This document shows positions 54,968-63,708 of a DNA stretch of 64,000 nt, piece by piece. Source of the stretch: Namhaeicola sp039714555 (GTDB taxonomy: Bacteria > Bacteroidota > Bacteroidia > Flavobacteriales > Flavobacteriaceae); the NCBI GenBank assembly GCA_039714555.1, contig JBDLJB010000008.1:1-64000 (forward strand). Direction: 5' to 3'. Within the stretch, counting starts at the first letter, position 1, and each line of letters begins with the position of its first letter. Under the pieces are notes generated by a model. It ran no database searches and was not told the origin of the DNA. It saw only the letters and a program-made list of their open reading frames with translations. The position numbers and the translations under genes were made by a program.

Positions 54968-56098
54968 TTATTCTACCCAGTCCGCAACAAACAAATTAGT
55001 ATCATGTGTTCCGTTATTATTTCTATTTGAAGAAAAAACCAGCTTTGTACCATCCGGTGAAAACATTGGAAAAGCATCAAAAACTCCATCAAATGTAATT
55101 TGTTTTAATCCTGAGCCATCCAAATTTACCATAAATAAATTAAATCCGTCATGTTTTTCTTTATGATGATTTGAAGAAAAAAGAACTTTTTTACCATTAG
55201 GATGAAAAAATGGTGCCCAGTTAGCCCCACCTAAATTGGTTATTTTTATTAAATCTGAACCATCAACATTACAAACATATAATTCCATATTGGTAGGCAT
55301 TACCAAACCTTGTGACAATAGATCTTTGTATTCTTTAATATCTTTTTCAGTTTTTGGACGAGAAGAACGAAAGATTAGTTTTGATCCGTCAGGAGAGAAA
55401 AAAGCACCTCCATCATAACCCAATTCATGCGTAATTTGTTTTACATCAGTACCATCAATATTCATGGTAAATAATTCTAAATCACCTGATCTGGTAGATG
55501 TAAAAACAATTTTATCTCCTTTTGGTGAAACAGTAGGTTCAGCATCATAACCAGGTGTATGTGTTAATTGTTTTAACTGATTTCCTTTAGTATCGGCAGT
55601 AAATATATCAAAGGTTTTATAAACCGGCCAAACGTATTTACCTCCATGGTCTTCTTTTTTAGGAGCAGGTGGACAAGCTTCATCACCCAAATGCGTTGAA
55701 GAATAAATGATTGTTTTATTTCCAGGCAAAAAATAGCTACAAGTTGTACGACCTAAACCGGTACTTACCATTTGTGGAATTGAACCTTTACTTAAGTCAT
55801 CATTTAGATCCATAGTAAAAATTTGATCACATCCCAATCCCCATTCTTTATTAGTTGCCTGAAATACAAGTTTTGTTCCATCAAAACTCCAATAAGCTTC
55901 AGCGTTATCACCTCCAAAGGTCAATTGTTTAATATTTGCCAAATGCGTTTCTTGAGGATAATGTAAAATATTTACAATTTTTGTTGCACCGGAAGTTGCA
56001 TCTTCTTTATTAGTTTTTGCTTGAGTTTTTTGATCTGTTTGAGTTTTACAGCTAAAAATGCTAAAAACCAAAATCATCAAAGTTATTTTTACTTTCAT
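54968..56098 (-). CDS. PD40/TolB-like beta-propeller lipoprotein
   Basis: A 376-residue protein with a lipobox at Cys17 (FSIFSC), a Lys/Thr-rich linker and about six repeats of the WD40-like PD40 type, each with an FSPDGTKLVFSS-like strand (clear examples near 94, 200, 242, 294 and 345). Such propellers usually serve as protein- or ligand-binding platforms in the envelope. A role in sensing or scaffolding is inference. It is divergent from dus and has a TACATTTG box 19 nt upstream. Confidence 0.85.
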   Translation of the reverse strand: MKVKITLMILVFSIFSCKTQTDQKTQAKTNKEDATSGATKIVNILHYPQETHLANIKQLTFGGDNAEAYWSFDGTKLVFQATNKEWGLGCDQIFTMDLNDDLSKGSIPQMVSTGLGRTTCSYFLPGNKTIIYSSTHLGDEACPPAPKKEDHGGKYVWPVYKTFDIFTADTKGNQLKQLTHTPGYDAEPTVSPKGDKIVFTSTRSGDLELFTMNIDGTDVKQITHELGYDGGAFFSPDGSKLIFRSSRPKTEKDIKEYKDLLSQGLVMPTNMELYVCNVDGSDLIKITNLGGANWAPFFHPNGKKVLFSSNHHKEKHDGFNLFMVNLDGSGLKQITFDGVFDAFPMFSPDGTKLVFSSNRNNNGTHDTNLFVADWVE

Positions 56099-56117
56099 TT
56101 GCCAAATTTTTAGGTAA

Positions 56118-56125
56118 CAAATGTA
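56118..56125 (-). promoter_or_regulatory. Bacteroidota -7 promoter box for the PD40 lipoprotein
   Basis: TACATTTG on the minus strand, an exact TAnnTTTG match, 19 nt before the ATG. Confidence 0.5.
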
Positions 56126-56190
56126 ACTTTTTTTTAATAAAATAAAATATCGCTTAAAGCGAAAATAATAACTATGAAAAGTGTGAAGAT

Positions 56191-56219
56191 TTGAAATTCA
56201 AGATTTAGTAGTAATTTTG
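56191..56219 (+). promoter_or_regulatory. Bacteroidota -33/-7 promoter of dus
   Basis: TTG at 56191-56193 and TAATTTTG at 56212-56219, 18 nt apart, close to the usual Bacteroidota spacing. The dus ATG is 45 nt downstream. This is the best complete match in the window. Confidence 0.65.
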
Positions 56220-56264
56220 CATTTTTTAAAGTATTAAATTTGTATCATTATAACATTAATTTGT

Positions 56265-57242
56265 ATGGTAAAAATTGGCGATATTGAGTTGGGTGAATTT
56301 CCACTTTTACTTGCACCTATGGAAGATGTGAGCGACCCTCCATTTAGAGCACTTTGTAAAGAGCAAGGTGCTGATGTTGTTTATACTGAATTTATTTCTT
56401 CAGAAGGGCTAATTCGCGATGCATCAAAAAGTGTTCAAAAACTAGATATTTACGATAAAGAGCGCCCTGTAGGGATTCAGATTTTTGGTGCAAACCTTGA
56501 TTCTATGTTGCGAACAGTTGAAATTGTGACACAATCTAATCCTGATTTTATTGATATCAATTATGGTTGTCCTGTAAAAAAAGTAGTAAGTAAAGGTGCC
56601 GGTGCCGGAATTTTAAAAGATATCCCGCTAATGGTTAAACTTACTGATGCTATGGTAAAACATACCCATTTACCTATTACTGTCAAAACACGTTTGGGTT
56701 GGGATAACGAATCAATTCAAATTTTAGAAATTGCCGAACGTCTTCAGGATGTTGGGGCGAAAGCTATTGCAATTCATGGAAGAACCCGCGCCCAAATGTA
56801 CAAAGGGGAAGCCAATTGGGAGCCTATTGCCGATGTTAAAAATAATCCAAGAATGTATATTCCTGTTTTTGGAAATGGAGATGTTGACAGTCCTGAAAAA
56901 GCTATGATCATGCGTGATAAATACGGACTAGATGGAGCCATGATTGGGAGAGCAAGCATAGGTAACCCCTGGTTTTTCGCACAAGTAAAACATTATTTCA
57001 ATACCGGCATTCATTTAGCACCACCTACTATTTCTCAACGAGTAGAAACTGCAAAACTACATTTACAAATGGCTATAGATTGGAATGGTGAGCATGCTGG
57101 TTTATTTGAAACCCGGCGCCATTATACCAATTATTTTAAAGGAATACCTCACTTTAAAGAGTATCGTTTACGTATGGTAACTTCAGATACTAAAGAGGAG
57201 GTTTTTAAAGTTTTTGAAGAGGTTTTAAATAAGTTTGATTAA
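56265..57242 (+). CDS. dusB: tRNA-dihydrouridine synthase
   Basis: FMN enzyme that reduces uridines in the tRNA D-loop. The 325-residue protein has LLLAPMEDVSDPPFR (about 14-28), the catalytic cysteine in DINYGCPVKKVVSKGAGAG (about 97-115), ITVKTRLGW (about 137-145), AIHGRTRAQMYKG and the FMN-phosphate segment VFGNGDVDSPEKA and GAMIGRASIGNPW. The overall form is DusB-like, but Dus subtypes are hard to separate by eye, so the letter is tentative. Confidence 0.92.
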   Translation: MVKIGDIELGEFPLLLAPMEDVSDPPFRALCKEQGADVVYTEFISSEGLIRDASKSVQKLDIYDKERPVGIQIFGANLDSMLRTVEIVTQSNPDFIDINYGCPVKKVVSKGAGAGILKDIPLMVKLTDAMVKHTHLPITVKTRLGWDNESIQILEIAERLQDVGAKAIAIHGRTRAQMYKGEANWEPIADVKNNPRMYIPVFGNGDVDSPEKAMIMRDKYGLDGAMIGRASIGNPWFFAQVKHYFNTGIHLAPPTISQRVETAKLHLQMAIDWNGEHAGLFETRRHYTNYFKGIPHFKEYRLRMVTSDTKEEVFKVFEEVLNKFD

Positions 57243-57261
57243 AAAATGTTTTCTATCCGAA

Positions 57262-57278
57262 AACTCAACCAATGAGTT
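57262..57278. terminator. Weak hairpin between dus and nhaC
   Basis: AACTCA / TGAGTT, a 6-bp stem with a 5-nt loop, between the converging ends of two genes. The stem is short, so this is a weak call. Confidence 0.35.
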
Positions 57279-57305
57279 ATTTAATTTAAGTTCTAAATAT
57301 TTTAA

Positions 57306-58751
57306 TTACTTTTTTAGCTCTTTGATCTTAATATGAAAAGCAGCAAAGAACAAAGTCATAAAAGGACTTAAATAATTAAAAATAGCATACACAAAATATT
57401 CACTTACACTTACACCTAATACACCTGATTGATATGCCCCACAAGTATTCCAGGGCACCAATACAGAAGTTACAGTACCTGAGTCTTCTAAGGTTCTACT
57501 CAAATTTTCTGGAGCCAGTCCTTTTTCTTCATAAGCTTTACTAAACATTTTACCGGGTACAACTATTGCCAAATATTGATCACTGGCGGTTACATTCAAA
57601 GCCAAACAACTGGTAACAGTACTTGCAAATAACCCAAAAACTGAATTTGCAAGTTTTAATAATGCACTGCTAATTCGTGATAAAGCTCCTATTGCATCCA
57701 TAACACCTCCAAAAACCATAGCACAGATTATCAACCAAATTGTTCCTAACATACCACTCATACCTCCAGATGAAAATAGGTCATTAAGCTGTGGATTACT
57801 GGTTTCAATAGTTGTATCAACAGTTATTGCATTCATTACTCCCTGATATGCCGTTTGAAAATTCATGACCTCTGCATTTGCAATTTTAACAATGATATCA
57901 GGTTGAAAGATAATCGCAAATACTCCACCTAAGAGTGTCCCAATTAACAAGGCTATCATAGGTTGAGTTTTAGTTATAATAAGTACAATAACAATAATGG
58001 GTACCAAAAATAACCATGGATTAATATTAAAGGATTCTTTAATAGAATTTAAAATAACTTCTGTATCTGCACTACCTGTTGTATCAATCGTAAAACCAAT
58101 AATAATAAATATGATTAGGGCGATAATGATGGTAGGTACAGTAGTATATGCCATATATCTTATATGTGTAAATAAATCTGTTCCTGCCATTGCAGGTGCA
58201 AGATTTGTAGTATCAGACATCGGTGACATTTTATCTCCAAAATATGCCCCCGATAGCACAGCACCAGCAACCATACCCAATGATATTCCTAAGGCATCAC
58301 CAATTCCAATCAAGGCAATACCAACGGTTGCTGAAGTAGTCCATGAACTACCTGTTGCAATTGAAATGATTGCACAAATAATTACAGTTGCGGGTAAAAA
58401 TATAGTTGGATTTAAAATTTTTAATCCGTAATAAATCATTGTAGGTATCACACCACTAACTAACCAAGTACCTGCCAAAGCTCCTACAAACAAAAGAATT
58501 AATATAGCACCGGTAGTAGATTTTAAATTATTGGCAATTTCATCGATCATCTTTTTATAAGATACTTTATTAAAAAAACCTACTACTGCTGCAACAGCAC
58601 CACCAATTAACAAAATAAATTGATTTGACCCGCTTAAAGCGTCATCACCATATACCGATACATTATACGCTAATAAGACCACCAAAACTATTACAGGAGT
58701 TAGTGCTTCCCATATGTTTAATTCTTTATTCTTAATAATTTTTGTATCCAT
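57306..58751 (-). CDS. nhaC: Na+/H+ antiporter NhaC
   Basis: A 481-residue integral membrane protein of the NhaC family with about 11-12 predicted helices. The family signatures are GSSWTTSATVGIALIGIGDALG (near 153-174), GAVLSGAYFGDKMSPMSDTTNLAPA (near 182-206) and, in the C-terminal half, NVTASDQYLAIVVPGKMF and SGTVTSVLVPWNTCGAYQ. It exchanges cytoplasmic Na+ for protons, though some NhaC-like proteins move organic substrates such as malate or lactate. A perfect 18-bp palindrome lies 32 nt upstream. Confidence 0.9.
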   Translation of the reverse strand: MDTKIIKNKELNIWEALTPVIVLVVLLAYNVSVYGDDALSGSNQFILLIGGAVAAVVGFFNKVSYKKMIDEIANNLKSTTGAILILLFVGALAGTWLVSGVIPTMIYYGLKILNPTIFLPATVIICAIISIATGSSWTTSATVGIALIGIGDALGISLGMVAGAVLSGAYFGDKMSPMSDTTNLAPAMAGTDLFTHIRYMAYTTVPTIIIALIIFIIIGFTIDTTGSADTEVILNSIKESFNINPWLFLVPIIVIVLIITKTQPMIALLIGTLLGGVFAIIFQPDIIVKIANAEVMNFQTAYQGVMNAITVDTTIETSNPQLNDLFSSGGMSGMLGTIWLIICAMVFGGVMDAIGALSRISSALLKLANSVFGLFASTVTSCLALNVTASDQYLAIVVPGKMFSKAYEEKGLAPENLSRTLEDSGTVTSVLVPWNTCGAYQSGVLGVSVSEYFVYAIFNYLSPFMTLFFAAFHIKIKELKK

Positions 58752-59054
58752 AAATTGTAAATAAGTCAGTAATTTTAAAATGTAATTTTACGTAAAATTA
58801 ACGGATTTAAAAAATAATCCAAATTCTTATTATCGAAGACAATCAATTATATTAGTAAAAATTTATAAGTGTATTGATTTGCATTAAATTAACATCAATT
58901 TAGAATTTATAGATTGATTTTTTTTTACTTTAATAAATAACAATAAACACTAACTTTTAATCGTTATTATGATATTACAATTATAATAATATTTAATACG
59001 CAACCAATAAAACTTTTTTGCATCTTAAATTATAACATTCTAATACATAACGCT
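58752..59054. other. Intergenic region between nhaC and the 105-aa gene
   Basis: A 303-nt AT-rich divergent spacer with no gene. It contains the palindrome at 58783-58800 next to nhaC. I found no exact TAnnTTTG box for either gene, so promoters are not visible by this motif. Confidence 0.55.
58783..58800. promoter_or_regulatory. 18-bp palindrome, candidate nhaC operator
   Basis: TAATTTTACGTAAAATTA is perfectly self-complementary over 18 bp and starts 32 nt upstream of the nhaC ATG, where a dimeric regulator could bind. The factor is unknown. Confidence 0.45.
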
Positions 59055-59372
59055 ATGAATTTAGAACTTAAAATATTGGAATATCTCAAAAAAAACGATA
59101 AAGGCAATTTTGTTGATGTGTCTTTGATTGATGAAAATTATTACCTTATTTCAGAAGCTATTAATGATTTACAAGGTAGAAATTTAATCGTTATTGAAAA
59201 TAAAAAACCTAGAGATTTTGAGGCTTTTGGAATAACTGAAAAAGTTAATAGTATCAATGTTAAAATTAATGCCAAAGGAAAGGAATATTTATACTGCTTA
59301 AATAATCCCAAAGGGAACTGTGAAGAATCCAGTAAAAAAAGATTTTGGAAAATGGCTTATTTCTTTGGATAG
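59055..59372 (+). CDS. Small hypothetical protein, possibly winged-helix
   Basis: A 105-residue soluble protein. The first 60 residues (LKILEYLKKNDKGNFVDVS, then a second helix SEAINDLQGRNLIVI) have the spacing of a winged-helix domain, and INAKGKEYL near 88 resembles the wing and following helix of small transcription regulators. The C-terminus is basic (SSKKRFWKMAYFFG). No family is recognised. It is divergent from nhaC and stands alone before its own terminator. Confidence 0.65.
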   Translation: MNLELKILEYLKKNDKGNFVDVSLIDENYYLISEAINDLQGRNLIVIENKKPRDFEAFGITEKVNSINVKINAKGKEYLYCLNNPKGNCEESSKKRFWKMAYFFG

Positions 59373-59396
59373 AAAATACAACTCAAATTTAATTTG

Positions 59397-59431
59397 AAAA
59401 AGGTTGCCAATAATTTGGCAGCTTTTTTTTT
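59397..59431 (+). terminator. Terminator of the 105-aa gene
   Basis: AAAAAGGTTGCCAA / TTGGCAGCTTTTT with a 4-nt loop and one G-T pair, followed by a T-run, 24 nt after the stop codon. Confidence 0.75.
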
Positions 59432-59432
59432 G

Positions 59433-59465
59433 ATTAAAAATCCCGCTCACTTAAATGAACGGGAT
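59433..59465 (-). terminator. Terminator of the HhH/OmpA gene pair
   Basis: ATCCCGCTCA / TGAACGGGAT with one internal mismatch and a 6-nt loop, followed on the minus strand by TTTTTAATC, 28 nt after the stop of the gene at 59494. Confidence 0.7.
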
Positions 59466-59493
59466 ATAAAATTAATCTATAAGTTACAAAATT

Positions 59494-59925
59494 CTAAACA
59501 CCCCCTTTAAGATGATCTTGCCAAATCTTTAATTCTTCCCAATTTTCTTCATCTGCTAATTTGGCTTGTGCTGCCCAAGTTCGTGGGTTGTGAACAGTAT
59601 AAGCAGGTCCGGCATTATCAAGAATTTTTTGTAAATGACTTGTTTTTGACATTGCAAGTTGGTGAAAACTCCAAAGCCCATCATCATTTAATAAACCTTT
59701 AATTTTCGGACCAATACCTTCAATTTTAGTATAATCGTCTTTAACGGCATCAACTGCAACTACTGGAGCAGCTGCTACTTTTGCATCATTATCTCCACCA
59801 AAAAGTTGTTTCAATAACCATCCTAACAGTAAACCTAAAAGGAAGGCTCCTATTAACCACATTAACCATGGCCAAAAAACATCGCTACCATCACATGCTG
59901 TTGTATTTATTGCTAATTTTAACAT
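59494..59925 (-). CDS. Membrane-anchored helix-hairpin-helix protein
   Basis: A 143-residue protein with a short N-terminus (single Cys11), one membrane helix (about 20-42, WLMWLIGAFLLGLLLGWLL), an Ala/Val-rich linker and a C-terminal domain with the helix-hairpin-helix-like YTKIEGIGPKIKGLLNDDGL (about 65-84) followed by WAAQAKLADEENWEELKIWQDHL. HhH units of this form occur in DUF4332-like and complex-I-associated proteins, and need not bind DNA here. It follows the OmpA-family gene by 29 nt, so an envelope role with that protein is the best guess. Confidence 0.72.
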   Translation of the reverse strand: MLKLAINTTACDGSDVFWPWLMWLIGAFLLGLLLGWLLKQLFGGDNDAKVAAAPVVAVDAVKDDYTKIEGIGPKIKGLLNDDGLWSFHQLAMSKTSHLQKILDNAGPAYTVHNPRTWAAQAKLADEENWEELKIWQDHLKGGV

Positions 59926-59954
59926 AATTTATAATTTTTAAATTTGGTTTGTTT

Positions 59955-60722
59955 TTATTTTACTTCTATTTCTACTCTACGATTCTTTTGCTTACCTTCT
60001 GGCGTTGTATTAGTTGACAAAGGTTCTAGTTTACCTGCAGATTCTACTGTAATTCTTTCTTCGTCTATACCATTTTTTACAAGATAATTCTTAACACGGG
60101 TAGCTCTTTTCATACCCAATTCTTTGTTATACTCTTGGGTGCCATCAGCATCTGTATGCCCTGTTAGATTGACTTTTTCACTAGTTGCTTTAAGCTCTTC
60201 AATAAGATTGCTTAGATAAAGTACAACATTTTCAGTATCAATTTCTTTTGTTGTATCATATTTAAAATATATGTAGGCTTTATCATGAAATTCAACTACA
60301 TGTTCATTTCTTATTACCGATCTAAAAAGTGTTTTGTTTAATGGATCGCTTAATGCTTCCTTACAATCACCTGCATATCTAGAATCTAATTCAATATCTT
60401 CTGCTTTTAATTTATCCAAAAAAAGTGATTCGACTTTTTCTGCTCTAGTTAACCCTAGAGATTTATCTTCTCCATCAAAATAAGGGCCAACAATTAATAA
60501 TTTCTCTCCTTCCGCTATAGCGGAAATAATTTCAGATTTCTCTTTAGCCCATGCATCACTTGTAATTGGTTGATCTGATTTACAATCAAAATACAAAGGG
60601 CCATGTTCAACTTCTACTACAGTTTCTGGACAGCAGGCAACATTAGTTTTATACCAATTCCATCCAAACCAAATCAATAGTAAAAACAAAAGAAAAGTTA
60701 AAAATGCTAATAATTTTTTCAT
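59955..60722 (-). CDS. OmpA-family protein
   Basis: A 255-residue protein with an N-terminal membrane segment (about 4-22), a middle region containing a degenerate OmpA-like fold (about 70-130, IVGPYFDGEDKSLGLTRAEKVESLFL) and a canonical C-terminal OmpA domain (about 150-255) with LTGHTDADGTQEYNKELGMKRA and NRRVEIEVK, which binds peptidoglycan. The N-terminal segment lacks a clear lipobox, so it may be anchored by an uncleaved helix with the domain in the periplasm. It is co-directional with the HhH gene. Confidence 0.85.
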   Translation of the reverse strand: MKKLLAFLTFLLFLLLIWFGWNWYKTNVACCPETVVEVEHGPLYFDCKSDQPITSDAWAKEKSEIISAIAEGEKLLIVGPYFDGEDKSLGLTRAEKVESLFLDKLKAEDIELDSRYAGDCKEALSDPLNKTLFRSVIRNEHVVEFHDKAYIYFKYDTTKEIDTENVVLYLSNLIEELKATSEKVNLTGHTDADGTQEYNKELGMKRATRVKNYLVKNGIDEERITVESAGKLEPLSTNTTPEGKQKNRRVEIEVK

Positions 60723-60807
60723 TTAATTTAAGTTTTAGGTTAAAAAAATTGATTAATTTACTATAAAAGTAAGAAAAAAATAATCAATTTAATATTCTCA
60801 GAAATGA

Positions 60808-60838
60808 AAAATGCTTTTAATTAAATTAAAAGCATTTT
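60808..60838 (-). terminator. Terminator of the FadL-like porin gene
   Basis: A 13-bp stem (AAAATGCTTTTAA / TTAAAAGCATTT) with a 5-nt loop, followed on the minus strand by TTTTTCATTTC, about 23 nt after the porin stop. Confidence 0.75.
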
Positions 60839-60860
60839 ATTATTTATACTGAATCTGTTT

Positions 60861-62219
60861 TTAAAAACTAAAAACCAAAGTAGAAGTTATTCTATAATTA
60901 CTTTCATCAAGATGAGCTGGTTGCATATCATCAATATCCAAGAATTGATATTGGTATTTGTAACTTGAGTTATCATAAGCCAGATCTAATTTAACTCTTC
61001 TCGAAAATTTAATACCTAAACCTAATGAATAACCATTTAAATTATCAGAAGAATCAGCCCCCTTATATGGACTTTCTGTAAAACGGTAACCGCCTCGAAA
61101 ACTAAATATATTGGCTCTCCATTCTGTACCAATTTTATATGATGATGTTCCTTTTAATCCTTCAGAAAGATCCTGATTTTCATAGATAAATTCACCTGTA
61201 GGCTTCAATTTAGTATTTTGAAAATCTTTATAGATATAATCAAAACTCACCAAACCGTGTGTACCAAATATATAGGCCAAACTACCCGTAAATTCACCTG
61301 GTGTATTTAATTGATAATCAAAATAATTTGGATCATAATATTCTGTATAAAGTTTAGTGTTATTACTAACGCTTATTTCAATATCTTCAATAAATCTTTC
61401 TGTTAAATTAAACCAAGTTGGTGATTGGTAAGCTAAACCTAATCTAAAATTTTGTGTTGGTTTAATAATTGCCCCAATACCAAAATTAACTCCATATCCA
61501 TAAGTATTTAAATTTTGTGATAAATAAGCATCTAATAAATTATTATGACCATCATTATTAAATTCTTCATAAACCGTATTTTGATTAAAATATATATGAT
61601 GAGAATTTATCGAGGCACCTAAATATAATAAATCTTTATATTGAGTTGCAAAACTGAAAGCGAACCTATCATTTATACCCGACATATAATTTGAAAAGAA
61701 CTGATCATCTACATTGGTGTAATAAATGTTATTTGTGTCATCATCATCGTAGTTCAAATAAGGATCATCTACAAATTCAGGTATACCACTATTACCATTT
61801 ATAAAGAAAGAATTGCTAAAATCTTTAACAACAGAATAGTTAAATCCCATAGCAAACTTTTTAAAATCTGAATTACTATAATTATTAAACAAAAATAATC
61901 CACCTGCTTGCGAAAATTTAAAAAAATCATCATTATTCTTTAATTCGGTACCGTAAAAAGATGAATTGATATTTGTATTTCTGTAACCCAAAGTAGTTGA
62001 AAATTCTGCACGGTTATAAACCGCTAAACCGGCAGGATTAATATCAACAGCCGTCATATCAGCTCCTAAAGCACCAAATGCGTTACTCATTCCCATAGAT
62101 CGAGCAGTTCCATAATCATCATCAGCAGAAAAAAGTACAGCAGCATCTGTATAACTCAATGATTGCGCATTTATTAAAAATGGTGCTATAAATAACGTAA
62201 AAAGTAATATTTTTTTCAT
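60861..62219 (-). CDS. FadL/OMPP1-like outer-membrane protein
   Basis: A 452-residue outer-membrane protein with a signal peptide (MKKILLFTLFIAPFLINAQ) and a beta-barrel pattern to the end (YRITSTLVFSF). The early block GTARSMGMSNAFGALGADMTAVDINPAGLA is a hallmark of the OMPP1/FadL/TodX family, which passes hydrophobic compounds across the outer membrane. An upstream TTG at 62240 would extend the frame, but the signal peptide begins at the ATG at 62219. It lies 40 nt after the Gly-Tyr-rich lipoprotein gene. Confidence 0.88.
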   Translation of the reverse strand: MKKILLFTLFIAPFLINAQSLSYTDAAVLFSADDDYGTARSMGMSNAFGALGADMTAVDINPAGLAVYNRAEFSTTLGYRNTNINSSFYGTELKNNDDFFKFSQAGGLFLFNNYSNSDFKKFAMGFNYSVVKDFSNSFFINGNSGIPEFVDDPYLNYDDDDTNNIYYTNVDDQFFSNYMSGINDRFAFSFATQYKDLLYLGASINSHHIYFNQNTVYEEFNNDGHNNLLDAYLSQNLNTYGYGVNFGIGAIIKPTQNFRLGLAYQSPTWFNLTERFIEDIEISVSNNTKLYTEYYDPNYFDYQLNTPGEFTGSLAYIFGTHGLVSFDYIYKDFQNTKLKPTGEFIYENQDLSEGLKGTSSYKIGTEWRANIFSFRGGYRFTESPYKGADSSDNLNGYSLGLGIKFSRRVKLDLAYDNSSYKYQYQFLDIDDMQPAHLDESNYRITSTLVFSF

Positions 62220-62258
62220 AATTATATCTTTGATATTCAATGTTTTTCTTTTAAAAAT

Positions 62259-63680
62259 TTATCGGTGAGACCTTGAACTACTCCTTGAACCTGAAGAGCT
62301 TGATCTACTACTACTGGAGGAACTTTTTGATTGAGATGAACTCGACCTACTATAAGATCTAGTATTGTTTGAAGAATTATTACTGCTTCTTGCAGAAGCT
62401 CTTTTAACAGAGCTATTATTTGATCTCGTTTTATTAGAAGAATATGTTTTTCTTGGTTTATATTGAGTTGACACCCTTGATGTTTGAGATTTATTCCCTC
62501 TATTATTACTAGCCACATAATTATTATTAACTCGTCTTGCATTGCTAGTACGTGCATAAGAAGGCTTATAATTCACATTTCCAACACGAACATATTTTGT
62601 ATTTTTTGGTCTTGAAGTAGTGTTCCTAACATATGTTGATTTAGAATTAGTACGTTGATATTTTATAGGTGTATCACGAATAATTCGCGAATTATTTACA
62701 TTTGATCTTGTATCAACCGAAGCTTGATGACGACCTCTACTACTACTTCTGGCGCCAGAACTACTACCACGATTATAACTTGGAGAGGAAGATCTGTTTA
62801 TGGTTGAATTACTTCGATTGTAACTACGCGTATTAGTATTACTTGGTGTAGTACTTTTGTAATTACTATTTGAACTAGAACTGCGTTGATATTTGGTAAC
62901 TTTCCTATTTGTTGTATTTGAAGTATTTGAATTTCTATAAATATTTGGACTAGTAGACGTTCTATTATTCGATTGAGAAGTACGACTATAACTACTTACT
63001 CCTGATCTTCTGTTATAATAGTCTGAACTATTCATACGCCCTCTTGTATTGTATGCATATCTTTTCCCATAAGTATATCTACTATCATAATAAGGCGGAC
63101 GATATCCAGGATAATAAGGTGGATAATAACCACCCCAATAAGGAGGATAATATCCCCAACCATAACCAGGATAACCCCAATAACCACCACCATATCCATA
63201 GCCGTATCCATAGCCGTATCCATAGCCGTATCCATAGCCATACCAAGGATTATAATAACCGTAATATGGGTATCCCCAATAACCACCCATTCCTATATGA
63301 AAAGTTACTGAAACATTGTCGGAATAATTCCAAGGAGGCGACCCATTTCCATATTGCTCTTCAACGTAAAGAGTATCAGTCTCTGAATAACCTTCATAAT
63401 CATCAACATCAGTTATGATATCTTCTTCATCAAAATCATATTTTCTTGATTCTGTTTCAAAATAGTGTTTGTAAGTATTTGAAGATTGATTATCTTTTAT
63501 AATAACTACTTCATCATTATTATTATTATAATATCTATCTGTTTCATATATACCATCATCACCATAATAAGCACTTTGTGAAGAAGTTCCACAAGAAATA
63601 AAACTTAAAAAAAGTAAGGAAAATATAAAAAGGGACGCTATTTTAAACTTTTTAATTGTAATATTTTTCATAACTGTCAT
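62259..63680 (-). CDS. Gly/Tyr- and Ser/Arg-rich low-complexity lipoprotein
   Basis: A 473-residue lipoprotein (lipobox ending at Cys30, SFISC) built of low-complexity segments. Residues about 31-130 are acidic; about 131-205 are a Gly/Tyr/Pro-rich run with (GY)n dipeptides and YPPYYPGYRPPYY; the rest to the end is a basic Ser/Arg/Asn-rich tail (SSSSSSRSSSSGSRSSSRSHR-like). The DNA has 12-bp tandem repeats in the GY part. It is probably a surface or matrix-like structural protein; function unknown. A second ATG at residue 4 is an alternative start. Confidence 0.75.
   Translation of the reverse strand: MTVMKNITIKKFKIASLFIFSLLFLSFISCGTSSQSAYYGDDGIYETDRYYNNNNDEVVIIKDNQSSNTYKHYFETESRKYDFDEEDIITDVDDYEGYSETDTLYVEEQYGNGSPPWNYSDNVSVTFHIGMGGYWGYPYYGYYNPWYGYGYGYGYGYGYGYGYGGGYWGYPGYGWGYYPPYWGGYYPPYYPGYRPPYYDSRYTYGKRYAYNTRGRMNSSDYYNRRSGVSSYSRTSQSNNRTSTSPNIYRNSNTSNTTNRKVTKYQRSSSSNSNYKSTTPSNTNTRSYNRSNSTINRSSSPSYNRGSSSGARSSSRGRHQASVDTRSNVNNSRIIRDTPIKYQRTNSKSTYVRNTTSRPKNTKYVRVGNVNYKPSYARTSNARRVNNNYVASNNRGNKSQTSRVSTQYKPRKTYSSNKTRSNNSSVKRASARSSNNSSNNTRSYSRSSSSQSKSSSSSSRSSSSGSRSSSRSHR
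63197..63244 (-). repeat. 12-bp tandem repeat coding for Gly-Tyr runs
   Basis: Plus-strand unit CATAGCCGTATC three times perfectly (63197-63232) and once degenerate (63233-63244). Each unit encodes two Gly-Tyr pairs on the minus strand, so copy changes keep the reading frame. Confidence 0.85.
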
Positions 63681-63698
63681 TTTTATTGTTGTAAGTTA

Positions 63699-63706
63699 CA
63701 AAATTA
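63699..63706 (-). promoter_or_regulatory. Bacteroidota -7 promoter box for the GY-rich lipoprotein
   Basis: TAATTTTG on the minus strand, an exact TAnnTTTG match 18 nt before the ATG. It almost touches the opposing proS promoter box. Confidence 0.5.
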
Positions 63707-63708
63707 AT

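Noticed and set aside
62220..62240. TTG start extending the FadL-like porin by seven residues
   Set aside because: The signal peptide begins cleanly at the ATG at 62219; the extra residues would disturb it.
62237..62557. 106-aa minus-strand frame overlapping the GY-rich lipoprotein gene
   Set aside because: It is a second reading frame through the Ser/Arg-rich repeat region of the real gene, and its Leu/Ile/Gln-rich content reflects that repeat.
63197..63244. CRISPR-like short repeats
   Set aside because: The units are 12 bp, directly abutting without spacers, and lie inside a coding sequence in frame.
63044..63418. 124-aa plus-strand frame rich in His and Asn
   Set aside because: It is the antisense of the Gly-Tyr repeat region; the His/Asn/Ser runs are a product of the repeats.
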